Assembly: GCF_013032445.1 (NCBI RefSeq)
Contig: NZ_WQCA01000004.1
Span: 248,001 to 312,000, forward strand
Reading direction: 5' to 3'
Origin: Ruegeria arenilitoris
Lineage (GTDB): Bacteria; Pseudomonadota; Alphaproteobacteria; Rhodobacterales; Rhodobacteraceae
DNA: 64,000 bases
Positions 51,655 through 60,904 of the stretch are shown here, in pieces; position 1 is the stretch's first letter, and every line of letters begins with the position of its first letter. A model generated the notes under the pieces. That model saw only the letters and a program-made list of their open reading frames with translations. It was not told the DNA's origin and searched no databases. The translations under genes and the position numbers were made by a program.

Positions 51655-52271
51655 GCGATCCACTCCTTCCAGCTTTGACCGGCGGCAAAGGGCACATGCG
51701 GTGCGGAAATCTCGCGCACCGCGTCCGGCTGACCGGCCCATGCGGCCTGTTGCGCGCGAGTGGGAATGATCCTATCCCGCTGCGGAATCCATACCCGGTC
51801 GAACTTGTGGTCCGGCGCTGTTCCACGTTCGATCACCGCGTGAAGCTCAGCCCGCGCGGCGTCGATATCGATTTCGGGGACAGGCCCCGCCAATCCGGCG
51901 CGGCGACAGAACTTGGCGAAACTGGCGGTGCTTAACTGGTCCGCCGTGGCGCGGATCATATCCGGCGCGATGCCGTGATCAACATCGGCTGGGGACAGAG
52001 TGCCGCTGACCGCAATCAGACGATCCGGCTGAAGCCCTGTCTGCGTCAGCCAGTGCGCTGATGAGGCCACGCCAAAGGAAAAAGCAATCAGGGTGACCCG
52101 ATCATATTGCGCGAGGTCGCTCAGCGGATCATCCAACCGGGAATAGTCATCCACAAACAGAACGTCTGAATCGCCCGAAAGGTCTTCAAAAGGCCCAGGC
52201 CCAAGCGCCCAGCCTCCGAAAACCAACAGCACCTCTTGGGTGCCCGAGCGGGACAGCCACTGCTGTTTCAT
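51651..52271 (-). CDS. bioG: Pimeloyl-ACP methyl ester esterase BioG
   Basis: This 206-residue alpha/beta hydrolase of the DUF452/BioG family has VFGGWAL near 17-23 and the nucleophile S65 in AFSFGVAS. A likely catalytic Asp lies in QRDRIIP and the His in APHVPF. BioG cuts the methyl ester of pimeloyl-ACP to free it for BioF; it replaces BioH, which is not present here. It overlaps bioA and bioC by 4 bp each. Confidence 0.87.
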   Translation of the reverse strand: MKQQWLSRSGTQEVLLVFGGWALGPGPFEDLSGDSDVLFVDDYSRLDDPLSDLAQYDRVTLIAFSFGVASSAHWLTQTGLQPDRLIAVSGTLSPADVDHGIAPDMIRATADQLSTASFAKFCRRAGLAGPVPEIDIDAARAELHAVIERGTAPDHKFDRVWIPQRDRIIPTRAQQAAWAGQPDAVREISAPHVPFAAGQSWKEWIA

Positions 52272-53554
52272 GACGCGCCTTTCGCCAAGGATACCATGGC
52301 TGATGTCACACGGCTCAGCTCATCCGGAGAGATGATGTATGGCGGCATACAATAGATATTTCGCGCAAAGGGGCGCAGCCAGACGCCGGTTTCCAGCGCC
52401 AACCCATGAGCGACGGACGGATCGACCCAATCGTCCATTTCAATGACACCGATGGCGCCCAGAACACGCACATCCGAGACCCCCGGCAATCCGCGCGCGG
52501 GTGCCAATTCGTGTTCCATCTGGTCCTCAATCCTGGCCACTTCGGATCGACAATCCCGGATCGACAACTGCTCCAAACTGGCAACAGCCGCCGCACAAGC
52601 CAGTGGGTTTGCCATATAGGTCGGGCCGTGCATCATCACGCCGGCCTCGCTTTCGCCAATGCGGCGGGCAACGGTTTCGGTCGTGACCGTCGCGGCCAGC
52701 GTGATGTGGCCCCCGGTCAGCGCTTTACCCAGACACAGGATATCCGGCACCACACCGGCATGGTGCAGCGCAAACAGCTCTCCGGTGCGACCGAAACCGG
52801 TGGCGATCTCATCGAAGATGACCAGCACGTCATGGGCCTTGCACAGTTCATGCGCCCGTTGCAGCCATGTCGGGTGATAGAAATACATCCCGCCCGCGCC
52901 TTGGACGACCGGCTCAAGGATCAGGCCCGCGATCTGGTCGGCCTTGGTTTCCAGCAACTCTTCCAGCGCGTTCAGACCGTTCAGTTCGCCATCCTCGGAC
53001 CAGTCCTGCCCAAAGGCGATCTGCGGGCGCGGCAGGAAGTGCTGCACCGACAGAGCGCCCGCAAACAGCCCGTGCATCCCGTTAACTGGGTCGCAGACGC
53101 TCATCGCTTTCCAGGTGTCGCCGTGATAGCCGCCGCGGATGGTGGCGAATTGCGTGCGCCCCTTTCGGCCCTGCGCCATCTGGTATTGCACCGCCATTTT
53201 CAGCGCTACTTCGATGGCGACGGAACCGCTGTCGCTGTAGAAGATGCGGTCGAGCCCGTCGGGCAGCAGGTCGATCATTCTGCGACCCAGTTCGATAGCC
53301 GGGGAATGCGTGAGTCCGCCGAACATCACATGCGGCATCTGATCCAACTGCGCCTGCATCGCGCCAATAATGGCTGGGTGACGATGCCCATGCACAGCGC
53401 ACCACCATGAAGACATGGCGTCAATCATTTGGGTCCCGTCCTCGGCGGTCAGCCAGACGCCCTCGGCCCCGGTGATCAGGTGCATCGGACCGGGCTTCAG
53501 CACGTTGGTATAGGGATGCCACAGATGGCGGGCGTCAAACTCAAGCGGGGTCAC
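52268..53554 (-). CDS. bioA: Adenosylmethionine--8-amino-7-oxononanoate aminotransferase BioA
   Basis: This 428-residue class III aminotransferase shows HLWHPYTN near the start, [13 protein letters not shown], and the PLP lysine in [10 protein letters not shown]. It transfers an amino group from SAM to KAPA to give DAPA. The start is GTG at 53554, giving a GTGA overlap with bioD; an open frame extends further upstream without homology. Its stop overlaps bioG by 4 bp. Confidence 0.94.
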   Translation of the reverse strand: MTPLEFDARHLWHPYTNVLKPGPMHLITGAEGVWLTAEDGTQMIDAMSSWWCAVHGHRHPAIIGAMQAQLDQMPHVMFGGLTHSPAIELGRRMIDLLPDGLDRIFYSDSGSVAIEVALKMAVQYQMAQGRKGRTQFATIRGGYHGDTWKAMSVCDPVNGMHGLFAGALSVQHFLPRPQIAFGQDWSEDGELNGLNALEELLETKADQIAGLILEPVVQGAGGMYFYHPTWLQRAHELCKAHDVLVIFDEIATGFGRTGELFALHHAGVVPDILCLGKALTGGHITLAATVTTETVARRIGESEAGVMMHGPTYMANPLACAAAVASLEQLSIRDCRSEVARIEDQMEHELAPARGLPGVSDVRVLGAIGVIEMDDWVDPSVAHGLALETGVWLRPFARNIYCMPPYIISPDELSRVTSAMVSLAKGAS

Positions 53555-54171
53555 AGGGCGCTCCGGATTGTGTCGACGTCGATGGCGCTGAAGGAGTCGG
53601 TCAGCGTGTCCCGTGACAAGGTGTCGATGAACGGCAAACGGCCCAGATGCCGGGTGTTGCCCATTTCGGCGATGGTCTGTTCGACATCCGGCTCGGCATC
53701 GCCGACAAAGGCCACACCAACCACATTGCACCCGGCATTGCGCAGTGCCATCAGAGACAGCGTCGTGTGGTTGATCGTCCCTAACGCAGTGCGCGCCACC
53801 AGCACGACCGGCGCCGTCCATTGCGCAATCACGTCGAGGAAAAATACCTGACGGTTCAGCGGCACCATCAGCCCGCCTGCTCCTTCAACGACCAGAGGGC
53901 CGGACACCTGCGGCAAGGCCAGACAGGCCGGGGCGATCTCGATCCCCATATCCTCTGCCGACAAATGCGGTGAAGCTGGCATGTTCAGCCGATACGCCTC
54001 GGGCAGTACCTCGGCCCCCGTCAGTTCAGCGACGATTTCCGAATCCGTTGCCTCTTCCAACCCCGACTGCACCGGCTTCCAATACCGCGCGCCAAGGGCG
54101 GTGGTTAGACCTGCTGCGAAGACAGTTTTACCGATGCCGGTATCAGTGCCAACAACAATCACGGTACTCAT
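53551..54171 (-). CDS. bioD: Dethiobiotin synthetase BioD
   Basis: This 206-residue ATP-dependent carboxylase has the P-loop [10 protein letters not shown] (8-17), the substrate-binding PVQSGLEE and [11 protein letters not shown]. BioD closes the ureido ring of dethiobiotin from DAPA and CO2. It overlaps bioF and bioA by 4 bp. Confidence 0.94.
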   Translation of the reverse strand: MSTVIVVGTDTGIGKTVFAAGLTTALGARYWKPVQSGLEEATDSEIVAELTGAEVLPEAYRLNMPASPHLSAEDMGIEIAPACLALPQVSGPLVVEGAGGLMVPLNRQVFFLDVIAQWTAPVVLVARTALGTINHTTLSLMALRNAGCNVVGVAFVGDAEPDVEQTIAEMGNTRHLGRLPFIDTLSRDTLTDSFSAIDVDTIRSAL

Positions 54172-55301
54172 GCGGCCTCGCTTTGGTGCTGTGCCAGCGT
54201 TTCGAACAGGGCGCTGATGTCAGCGTTGGACACATTGCTGGTGACCGAGACCCGAAGCCGCGAGGTGCCGCGCGGCACGGTCGGCGGGCGAATACCCCGG
54301 ACGTCAAACCCCTGTGCTTGCAAGGTTACGGCCATCTGCATCGTCCGGGCTTCGTCGCCCAGAATGACGGGAATAATCTGGCTGTTCAGCACGTCCTGCG
54401 GCACACCGGTGCGACGCGCCTCGGTATGAGCATGGCGTATTCGGGCATTTGCGGCATTAGTCAGGCTGGTGTCGGATTGCAGATGGTCCAGAACCGCCCG
54501 CACAAGGGCCGCGTTGAACGGTGACGGGGCGGTCGCAAAGATAAACGGCCGGGCCCGGTTGATCAGCGCGTCAATCATCACTCGGGACCCGCAGATCAGG
54601 CCACCCGAGACACCCAAGCCCTTACCGCAAGTGTGCAGTGTCAAAACCTCAGCCTTCAGACCATGGGCCAGACCTTTTCCTTTCGGACCAAAAACGCCTG
54701 TAGCGTGGGCTTCATCCACAACAAGAACAGCTCTGTGTTCGATGGCCAGATTGGACAAAGCGCGCAGGGGCGCAATATCGCCCTCCATCGAATAGACACT
54801 TTCCACCGCGATCCAAACCTGCCCCGATCCGCCGGTGGCTTGCCAATCCGCCAAAACCCGCCGGGCATCGGCCACGTCGTTATGAGCAAAGGACCGGGTT
54901 TCGGCCCGACCAGTGCGCATCCCTTCATGGGCGCTGGCATGGACCAGATCGTCATACAGTATCAAATCCCCTGCTGCGGGCAGGGTCGAGAAAATCGCCT
55001 GATTGGCTTGAAATCCGCCGCCCATGAACAAAGCAGCTTCGGCGCCGAAAAAGGCAGCAGCCTCTTCCTCAAGCGCCTCATGTTCCGGGTGATTGCCGCG
55101 CAACAGTCGTGACCCGCCCGAACCTAAAGCCACGCCCCGCTCCAACGCCTTTTGCGCGGCGCGGCGCAACAGCGGTGAGTCCGCAAGGCCCAGATAGTCG
55201 TTCGAGGCAAAGTCCAACCCACGCCTCGGGGCCAGCGCCCGGCGGCGATGCCGGGCGTCCAGTGTTTCAAGCATCGAGTGCAGGCGACTCAATGCTTTCA
55301 T
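54168..55301 (-). CDS. bioF: 8-amino-7-oxononanoate synthase BioF
   Basis: This 377-residue PLP enzyme of the alpha-oxoamine synthase family has [11 protein letters not shown] near 31, [28 protein letters not shown] and the PLP lysine in [12 protein letters not shown]. BioF condenses pimeloyl-ACP and alanine to KAPA. It overlaps bioB and bioD by 4 bp. Confidence 0.94.
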   Translation of the reverse strand: MKALSRLHSMLETLDARHRRRALAPRRGLDFASNDYLGLADSPLLRRAAQKALERGVALGSGGSRLLRGNHPEHEALEEEAAAFFGAEAALFMGGGFQANQAIFSTLPAAGDLILYDDLVHASAHEGMRTGRAETRSFAHNDVADARRVLADWQATGGSGQVWIAVESVYSMEGDIAPLRALSNLAIEHRAVLVVDEAHATGVFGPKGKGLAHGLKAEVLTLHTCGKGLGVSGGLICGSRVMIDALINRARPFIFATAPSPFNAALVRAVLDHLQSDTSLTNAANARIRHAHTEARRTGVPQDVLNSQIIPVILGDEARTMQMAVTLQAQGFDVRGIRPPTVPRGTSRLRVSVTSNVSNADISALFETLAQHQSEAA

Positions 55302-56278
55302 TCAGCCGCTTCCGCACAACTTTGCCCGGCCACGGTTTCGGCCTGCAGCCCCAGCTTGTTGAACAGGATTGCGTCAGTGTCTTCTTCGGGATTCTCGGCA
55401 GTCAGAAGCGTTTCGCCCACAAAGATCGAGTTCGCACCGGCGAAGAAACACATGGCTTGCATTTCTTCGGTCATGTCGCTGCGACCGGCAGACAGGCGCA
55501 CATAAGAATTCGGCATCATGATGCGGGCCGTGGCGATCACGCGTACAAAATCGATCGGGTCGATCGGCTTGGCGTCGGCCAGCGGCGTGTCTTCCTGCGG
55601 CATCAGCATGTTGATCGGCACGGATTCGGGCGCAGGACCCATGTTGGCCAGGGTGACCAGCATATCGACGCGGTCGCCGATCTCTTCACCCATTCCCATA
55701 ATACCGCCCGAACACACCTTGATCCCGGCATCCTGCACACGGTTCATCGTGTCGATGCGGTCGGCAAAAGTGCGCGTGGTGATCACCTCGGGATAATAAC
55801 GCTCAGAGGTATCGATATTGTGGTTGTAGTAATCCAGACCCGCGTCGCGCAGACGGATGACCTGATTGTCGTCCAGCATGCCCAGCGTCATGCAGGTCTC
55901 CATCCCCATGTCGCGCACGCCTTCGACCATGGCGACCAACGCATCCATGTCGCGATCTTTTGGCTCGCGCCAAGCCGCGCCCATGCAGAACCGGGTCGCG
56001 CCGCCGTCTTTCGCCTTGCGCGCCTCAGTCAGGACGCGCTGAACTTCAATCAGCTTCGAGGCCGACAGCTTCGAGCCGTTCCGGGCCGACTGCGAGCAAT
56101 AGGAACAATCCTCGGCGCAGCCACCCGTCTTGATCGAAAGCAGCTTGGAGGTTTGGATCTTGTTGGGATCGAAATTCTCGCGATGCACGGTCTGCGCGCG
56201 GAACAGCAGGTCCATCAGAGGAAGATCATAAACAGCTTGTGCTGCTTCGCGGGTCCATGTGGGGGTGGTGTTTTCCAT
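55298..56278 (-). CDS. bioB: Biotin synthase BioB
   Basis: This 326-residue radical SAM enzyme has the CxxxCxxC cluster motif CAEDCSYC (C54, C58, C61) and the second-cluster motif region [13 protein letters not shown]. BioB inserts sulfur into dethiobiotin. It is the first gene of the operon. Two BioR-like palindromes lie immediately upstream, one starting 2 bp before the ATG, so repression by a bound regulator would block transcription start or elongation. Confidence 0.96.
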   Translation of the reverse strand: MENTTPTWTREAAQAVYDLPLMDLLFRAQTVHRENFDPNKIQTSKLLSIKTGGCAEDCSYCSQSARNGSKLSASKLIEVQRVLTEARKAKDGGATRFCMGAAWREPKDRDMDALVAMVEGVRDMGMETCMTLGMLDDNQVIRLRDAGLDYYNHNIDTSERYYPEVITTRTFADRIDTMNRVQDAGIKVCSGGIMGMGEEIGDRVDMLVTLANMGPAPESVPINMLMPQEDTPLADAKPIDPIDFVRVIATARIMMPNSYVRLSAGRSDMTEEMQAMCFFAGANSIFVGETLLTAENPEEDTDAILFNKLGLQAETVAGQSCAEAAE

Positions 56279-56279
56279 T

Positions 56280-56289
56280 TTATCGATAA
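56280..56289. promoter_or_regulatory. BioR-like box 1
   Basis: TTATCGATAA is a perfect palindrome and fits the BioR consensus TTATMKATAA. It lies 2 bp upstream of the bioB start. Confidence 0.65.
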
Positions 56290-56320
56290 TTTGTCCGAAA
56301 CTCCATGCCTACCTTTCCTA

Positions 56321-56330
56321 ATATCGATAG
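56321..56330. promoter_or_regulatory. BioR-like box 2
   Basis: ATATCGATAG keeps the perfect core TATCGATA and differs from the consensus at the two outer positions. Its centre is 41 bp from box 1, about four helical turns, so two dimers could lie on one face of the DNA. Confidence 0.5.
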
Positions 56331-56456
56331 AGCTGCAAATTTCAACTGCTAACTGTCCGATCAGCGATGAGCCGCCCGATAATCAGGGAAATGCAGAAGG
56401 GTCACCGACGCCTGTTGGCAGCGTTGTGTCAGATAAAACAGCAGGTCAGCAGCTAC

Positions 56457-57458
56457 TTACGCTACGGGGTCGCGCTCATTCCGTGACTGGCCCTCTATCC
56501 GGGCACGCAACTTTCCAACCCGTCGACGCAGGACGTTTGCGATATCCCGAAAGGGGCGGAAGTAAATGTCGATCAGGTTTGATGCGTGAGCCTCGGTGGG
56601 CTTCAATCCGAAGGTCAGCTTATTCTCACGCTCTGACAGGTGCAGCGACCCGAACAGCCAATCCCAGACCGCGAACGCGACGCCAAAGTTCTTATCGTGA
56701 TGTTCCCGCGCAATCGAATGATGCACCTGGTGCTGCGCCGGAGAGATCAGGATATGCTCCAGCCAATGCCAATACCGGATCGAGATATGCGAATGCCGCA
56801 GGTTTGAGCCAGTAACGTGGAAGACAAAAGACATCACATTGACGCCCAGAACGGTGTACAGATCGACCGCACTGCCGAAGAAGAACAAAAACACCGCCAT
56901 CACGGTGCCCTGCGCAACCGCGCCGCGCATTCCGTAAAGAATGCCCTCAAGCGGGTGCGTGCGGTAGACCGTTATCGGTGTCATCGTTTCGGCCGAATGA
57001 TGAGTTTTGTGGATTGCCCACAGAATTGGCCAGCGGTGCATCCAACGATGCAGAAGGTATTTTGTGAAATCATCGACGATAAAAATTGTGACAGTGAAAA
57101 GCGCCACGATCACGCTTTTCGGTGTGTCGTCGAACAGACCGCGTTGCAGAAAACTCACGTCATGCAACGCGTAGTACAACGCCGTTGCGATCGCCAGTTG
57201 TGACACCAGCAATGGTGAAATGAACAAGGTGAAGACGCGGTTGATCACAAAAATCTTGTAGTCCGCCTTGGCCGACGGCGAGAACAGGATCTTGCGGTCA
57301 AACACCTCACGCAAGGCCGCACGGATCGAGGACCGGCGCACCGCCACCAGCCAAACAAGTGCTATTAGGATTGTAAGAAACAGATACCCAACGAAGGTAC
57401 GCTTCTTGGGGTTTGAAAAATCAGCAAAGACCGAGCCTATTTGATCGAGAAATTCCAA
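56457..57458 (-). CDS. Sterol desaturase/fatty acid hydroxylase family membrane protein
   Basis: This 333-residue membrane protein has the histidine boxes of the di-iron fatty acid hydroxylase family: HRWMH near 138, HKTHHS near 151, and HQVHH with REHHDKNFG near 245. About five membrane helices surround them. The family hydroxylates or desaturates lipids, and several members act on ornithine lipids or carotenoids. It lies 178 bp before the bio operon and 62 bp after the DUF4856-type gene on the same strand, behind a terminator. Its substrate cannot be told from sequence. Confidence 0.87.
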   Translation of the reverse strand: MEFLDQIGSVFADFSNPKKRTFVGYLFLTILIALVWLVAVRRSSIRAALREVFDRKILFSPSAKADYKIFVINRVFTLFISPLLVSQLAIATALYYALHDVSFLQRGLFDDTPKSVIVALFTVTIFIVDDFTKYLLHRWMHRWPILWAIHKTHHSAETMTPITVYRTHPLEGILYGMRGAVAQGTVMAVFLFFFGSAVDLYTVLGVNVMSFVFHVTGSNLRHSHISIRYWHWLEHILISPAQHQVHHSIAREHHDKNFGVAFAVWDWLFGSLHLSERENKLTFGLKPTEAHASNLIDIYFRPFRDIANVLRRRVGKLRARIEGQSRNERDPVA

Positions 57459-57475
57459 GGGGTCTCTTTCCGCTG

Positions 57476-57504
57476 AAAACCCGGCAACCCTAAGGCCGCC
57501 GGGT
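57476..57504 (-). terminator. Terminator after the DUF4856-type gene
   Basis: Read leftwards, ACCCGGC (57498-57504) pairs with GCCGGGT (57479-57485) and is followed by TTTTC (A at 57476-57479). It separates the secreted-protein gene from the desaturase gene. Confidence 0.7.
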
Positions 57505-57520
57505 CAGGATCAAAAGACCC

Positions 57521-58921
57521 TTAGTCGTTCTCTGCCGAAGCATTTTCGCCCAGCTTTTCCGCCAGCGCGGCCAGATCAGCAGTTGCGTCATTGGCGCGGC
57601 TTTCGATGCCGAATTTCTCGATCAGCAACTGCTGAACTTTCAGCATGTTGACCTGATACTCATCCAGCGTCATGTCGCGGCCACGAACAAAGTTGCCGTC
57701 GGCATCAATGTCCGACACCATTTTGCCATCAGGCATCGCCGGGCCAAAACCGATCAACCAGTTCAGATCAATTGCGGTGGCACCCAGATTGTTCTTGCCC
57801 GATTGCAGCGCCATCGAGAAGCCTTTCAGCTCACCCCAATGCTTGGCATAGTCACGCAGCGCCTTGTCGGCATCTTCGCCGGACTTGATCTTGTCGATGT
57901 CTTTGTAGACTGAACCGGCATATTTGAACGTGGCTTCAGCCAGCGTCTTTTCCCAGTTGGTCTCGATGATGTCAGCGTAGTTCTTCAGTTCAGCACGCTG
58001 CGCGTCCGTCAGCGCCTCGCCATTGGCCGAAGCGATCAGGGCACGGCCATCGCGGAACGCATTGAAGATGGTCGCCATGTACTGGGTGTTCTTGCTGCCA
58101 CCTTTGTCAGCGCCAGCGGCATAGTAGGCCGGACCAAAGACCATCTCGGTTTTCAGGTCGATCACGCCGTCACCGCTGGCGTCCGCTGCAGCCATGTCTT
58201 TCTGCTTGGATACGCCATAGTTCTGCTCCGGCGACAGAGTCACAGAATGTGCTGCGGCACCGAAGTAGCCGAAGGCCTCATCCCAGGAATGCTCCTTGCC
58301 TGTGTAATGCGCGCCCTCGGAGTAAGGCTTGTCGTTGGGTTTGTTGTCGGCTTCCAGCTTTTCGTCGAGGTAGTTGTCGACCGCTTGGTTATAAGCCATC
58401 GCGCCCAGCGTGAATTTCGAGATCAGCTGACCCCAATCCATGCCGTTCACCGGGTCATAGCCTTGCTCAGATGCCGCCGCCAATTTGATCATCTGCAGCG
58501 CAACGTCGACGCCCGACTGGTTGCCCGGCCATGCGGGCATTGCACCGTTGTAGAACTTGCCCGAGATGTTCTTGCCCTTGGAGATTTCATTCACTGTCGA
58601 TTGCATGACCGGGAAGCCGTCCTTGCTTGCAGGCGCAATGATTTCCAGGTCTTCTTCGGACCCGTTGAAATAGGCCAGCATCAGCGCTTCGACGTCGGCC
58701 GCGTTATTGCCGCCGTCACCTTTGGCCGCCGCTTTCTTCAGGCTGTCATGCAGCACGTGACGCGCGATCTGACCAGTGTATGAAACCGAATTAGTCTTGT
58801 CGCCTTCATAGCCTTTCAAAGTGACCGGGAAAGGTCCATAGGCCTGATCGGCCATGGCGGCACTGCTGATCATGGCCGCAGCAACAAGCGCCGAAGTGAG
58901 TCTGAGTGTGGGTTTGAGCAT
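57521..58921 (-). CDS. Secreted DUF4856/imelysin-like protein
   Basis: This 466-residue protein has a Sec signal peptide (MLKPTLRLTSALVAAAMISS, cleavage near AAMA). It is helical and resembles the DUF4856 family, related to imelysin-type periplasmic proteins. GAMAYNQAVDNYLDEK and GEHYTGKEHSWDEAFGYFGA-like stretches are typical. One Ca-binding-like loop DASGDGVID lies near residue 247. Imelysin relatives take part in iron uptake, but here no iron gene is next to it. A 19-bp near-palindrome lies upstream. Function is unproven. Confidence 0.78.
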   Translation of the reverse strand: MLKPTLRLTSALVAAAMISSAAMADQAYGPFPVTLKGYEGDKTNSVSYTGQIARHVLHDSLKKAAAKGDGGNNAADVEALMLAYFNGSEEDLEIIAPASKDGFPVMQSTVNEISKGKNISGKFYNGAMPAWPGNQSGVDVALQMIKLAAASEQGYDPVNGMDWGQLISKFTLGAMAYNQAVDNYLDEKLEADNKPNDKPYSEGAHYTGKEHSWDEAFGYFGAAAHSVTLSPEQNYGVSKQKDMAAADASGDGVIDLKTEMVFGPAYYAAGADKGGSKNTQYMATIFNAFRDGRALIASANGEALTDAQRAELKNYADIIETNWEKTLAEATFKYAGSVYKDIDKIKSGEDADKALRDYAKHWGELKGFSMALQSGKNNLGATAIDLNWLIGFGPAMPDGKMVSDIDADGNFVRGRDMTLDEYQVNMLKVQQLLIEKFGIESRANDATADLAALAEKLGENASAEND

Positions 58922-58951
58922 GGGAATCCTCGATCTGTCCGACTCTTTTTA

Positions 58952-58970
58952 TCAGGAATTTAATTTCTGA
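58952..58970. promoter_or_regulatory. Near-perfect 19-bp palindrome upstream of the DUF4856-type gene
   Basis: TCAGGAATTTAATTTCTGA matches itself in 8 of 9 pairs around a central T. It lies 31 bp before the start codon, in promoter position. The shape suits a metal or iron regulator dimer, but it matches none of the motifs I know well (RirA, Irr, Fur/Mur). Confidence 0.5.
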
Positions 58971-59249
58971 GCCTTTTAGTCGATTAACACCGGGTCAAGT
59001 CAACCCCCAAATCATTCAATTCTTGATCCTTGGGCCAGAGCACTACTATCAGGGCCCACGATAAAATTTATCTAGCTCAGGGGCACAGCTGTCCCGGATA
59101 CAACTCAAAAGCCCGTTGTGCAGATCGGCACAAACACACAAGAAGACGGAAATGTGCTCCTTGGCGGTCTTCCCAGAGATAATCTCCCCAACACCGAATG
59201 AACGGAAATCAACAAGCAACTTCGGTCCGCACGTCATTAGTATGGCGGC
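58971..59249. other. Intergenic region without a supported gene
   Basis: With the operator before it, this makes a 328-bp gap. Short open frames on both strands have no family features, signal peptide or ribosome site. I see no tRNA fold. It probably holds the promoter of the DUF4856-type gene and the 3' end of the small-gene pair. Confidence 0.5.
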
Positions 59250-59756
59250 TTATCCCACAACGCGTAATTTGACCCCACATCGCGCACGTATCGCCGGGGA
59301 CGCTCCTGCGGGGAAACGGTTGGCGAAGGTCAGGCCCGAGCGAATTACATCCGGGTCAAGGCGTCCTTGGGTCAGTTCCTCAACCGCTTCACGTGCAGCC
59401 GGGGTGTCATCACGGCGCATGAAATGCAGCGCGCTCAGCAAGCTGGCCTCATCCTCGGTCACCAAATCTCGGCTGTGTTCACATAGGGGGTCGATGTGAT
59501 CAAAGCCATCTTCACGGCAACGAACCACATATTTCAGGAACCGCGCCAGCAAATGCGCGGCCGGCAATCCGATATTGTCACCCCAACGTTCGGCGGCAAT
59601 GGAATACGCCAGATGCCAGGCCTGGGTCTCGGGACAGCGCAACGCATCAAGGTGATGGCGGGCAACCGCCAGAACACCGATCTCGAACGTGTCGAACGAA
59701 TAACTGTCGATCACCTGCATTCCGCCATGCGGCACGGAGCGATACGGCGCGCTCAT
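59250..59756 (-). CDS. Conserved-looking hypothetical protein
   Basis: This 168-residue protein is predicted mainly helical and cytoplasmic, with no signal peptide or membrane segment. I do not recognise the family. It overlaps the small gene upstream by 4 bp (ATGA), which supports both as real. Notable stretches are WHLAYSIAAERWGDNIGL and a clustered Cys/Arg region RCREDGFDHIDPLCEHSRD. No function is proposed. Confidence 0.65.
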   Translation of the reverse strand: MSAPYRSVPHGGMQVIDSYSFDTFEIGVLAVARHHLDALRCPETQAWHLAYSIAAERWGDNIGLPAAHLLARFLKYVVRCREDGFDHIDPLCEHSRDLVTEDEASLLSALHFMRRDDTPAAREAVEELTQGRLDPDVIRSGLTFANRFPAGASPAIRARCGVKLRVVG

Positions 59757-59974
59757 GCCGAAATCCTCTGCTTTTGCGGCTGAGGGGCCTTCAACTTGAC
59801 AACATTCTTGGGCAATTCGTTCTGCAATTGAGCTTCTTGCGGTGTCGGTGATGCCGCATGGGCTGGAAAGCGAAGATCCTTCTCAATTGCGGCGCGCAGC
59901 GCGGGTTTCAGCCCACACCCGTGGGTCCGTGCCAGATCATCTGCCGCCAGAAGCGTGTTCATGATTGTTTTCAT
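59753..59974 (-). CDS. Small hypothetical protein
   Basis: This 73-residue protein has a helical N-terminus (MNTLLAADDLARTHGCG) and a Pro/Lys/Gln-rich basic C-terminus. A second ATG at residue 5 could be the start. It is coupled by a 4-bp overlap to the 168-residue protein. I do not recognise it. Confidence 0.5.
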   Translation of the reverse strand: MKTIMNTLLAADDLARTHGCGLKPALRAAIEKDLRFPAHAASPTPQEAQLQNELPKNVVKLKAPQPQKQRISA

Positions 59975-60143
59975 TGTCAGTCATCCCGGTGCACGTGCCC
60001 GATTTCGCCGTTAAGTGCGCTTGTTTTCGGGGCATTAAGCTGTAAGCGGCCGGGCGTGATTCCATCGGATCTGACTAAGCCGGGCGCTATATGACAAAAT
60101 TACTCAGGTATTGCAACACGCACCATCATCCCGAAACTCAGCC

Positions 60144-60812
60144 TCAGGCAACCGGATGAGCCCCAAACAGAATTCGGAAAGAGATTGCGATGAAAAACAG
60201 CACGCTCCCGGCCAAAACAAACACGTGCCAGATCGTGTTGTGAAAGGGCAGTCTGTCCAGAAGATAGAAAGCAACCCCGACGGTGTAGGCGACACCGCCA
60301 GCGATCATCAGCCAGACAACAACCGTTGAAAGCTCGGACAGCATCGTTGGCCCGGCCCAGACAACAGCCCACCCCATCATCAGATACAGAGCAAGCCCGA
60401 ACCATCGAAAGCGACTGGGATCAATCAACTTCAGCGCAGAGCCCAGCGTTGCCGACGACCACAAGCCAATCAAAAGGCCTGGCCCCTGCCCAGCCGAAAG
60501 CAAAAGGAACGGCGTATAGGTCCCGGCGATTTTCACATAGATGCCCGAGTGATCGAGACGGCGCAGCAGGTCGGTCCACCTGTCGTTTTCTATCATGTTG
60601 TAAAGTGCAGAAAACGTCAGCATCAGCACCAGCGTGAAGCCATAGATCGAAACACCCAGAACAACCTCGGGCTCGGGCCGGTGAAATACGGTGATTGCAA
60701 TCAACACGGGAACAGCAACAAGAGCTGCGGTGACACCTAGAATATGCACAACTCCGTCGCTTACACGCTCGGCTCGGGTGTAGGCCGGTCGGATATCTGC
60801 GAAGGACCACAT
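60144..60812 (-). CDS. Hemolysin III/PAQR-family membrane protein
   Basis: This 222-residue protein has seven predicted membrane helices and the family motifs SDGVVHILG near 18, LLRRLDHSGIYVKIAGTYTPF near 84-104 and HNTIWHVFVLAGS near 190. The Asp/His residues make a zinc site in PAQR relatives. Bacterial members (YqfA/TrhA) affect membrane lipid and energy state; haemolysis is not the usual role. It stands alone, 92 bp before the fatty-acid isomerase gene end. Confidence 0.88.
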   Translation of the reverse strand: MWSFADIRPAYTRAERVSDGVVHILGVTAALVAVPVLIAITVFHRPEPEVVLGVSIYGFTLVLMLTFSALYNMIENDRWTDLLRRLDHSGIYVKIAGTYTPFLLLSAGQGPGLLIGLWSSATLGSALKLIDPSRFRWFGLALYLMMGWAVVWAGPTMLSELSTVVVWLMIAGGVAYTVGVAFYLLDRLPFHNTIWHVFVLAGSVLFFIAISFRILFGAHPVA

Positions 60813-60904
60813 AGGCTTAACTTAAGCGCCAAACGGCTTTGGAACAAGTTAGCGGCGCTCGCGTGCGGTCAAGGGTTCGTGCTTAAACGCTAGGAAACAT
60901 GGCC

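Noticed and set aside
55109-56815. 568-codon open frame opposite bioF and bioB
   Set aside because: It spans two well-defined genes and a promoter region, with low-complexity composition.
59116-59499. 127-codon plus-strand frame
   Set aside because: It overlaps the better-supported minus-strand gene at 59250 and starts in non-coding DNA without a ribosome site.
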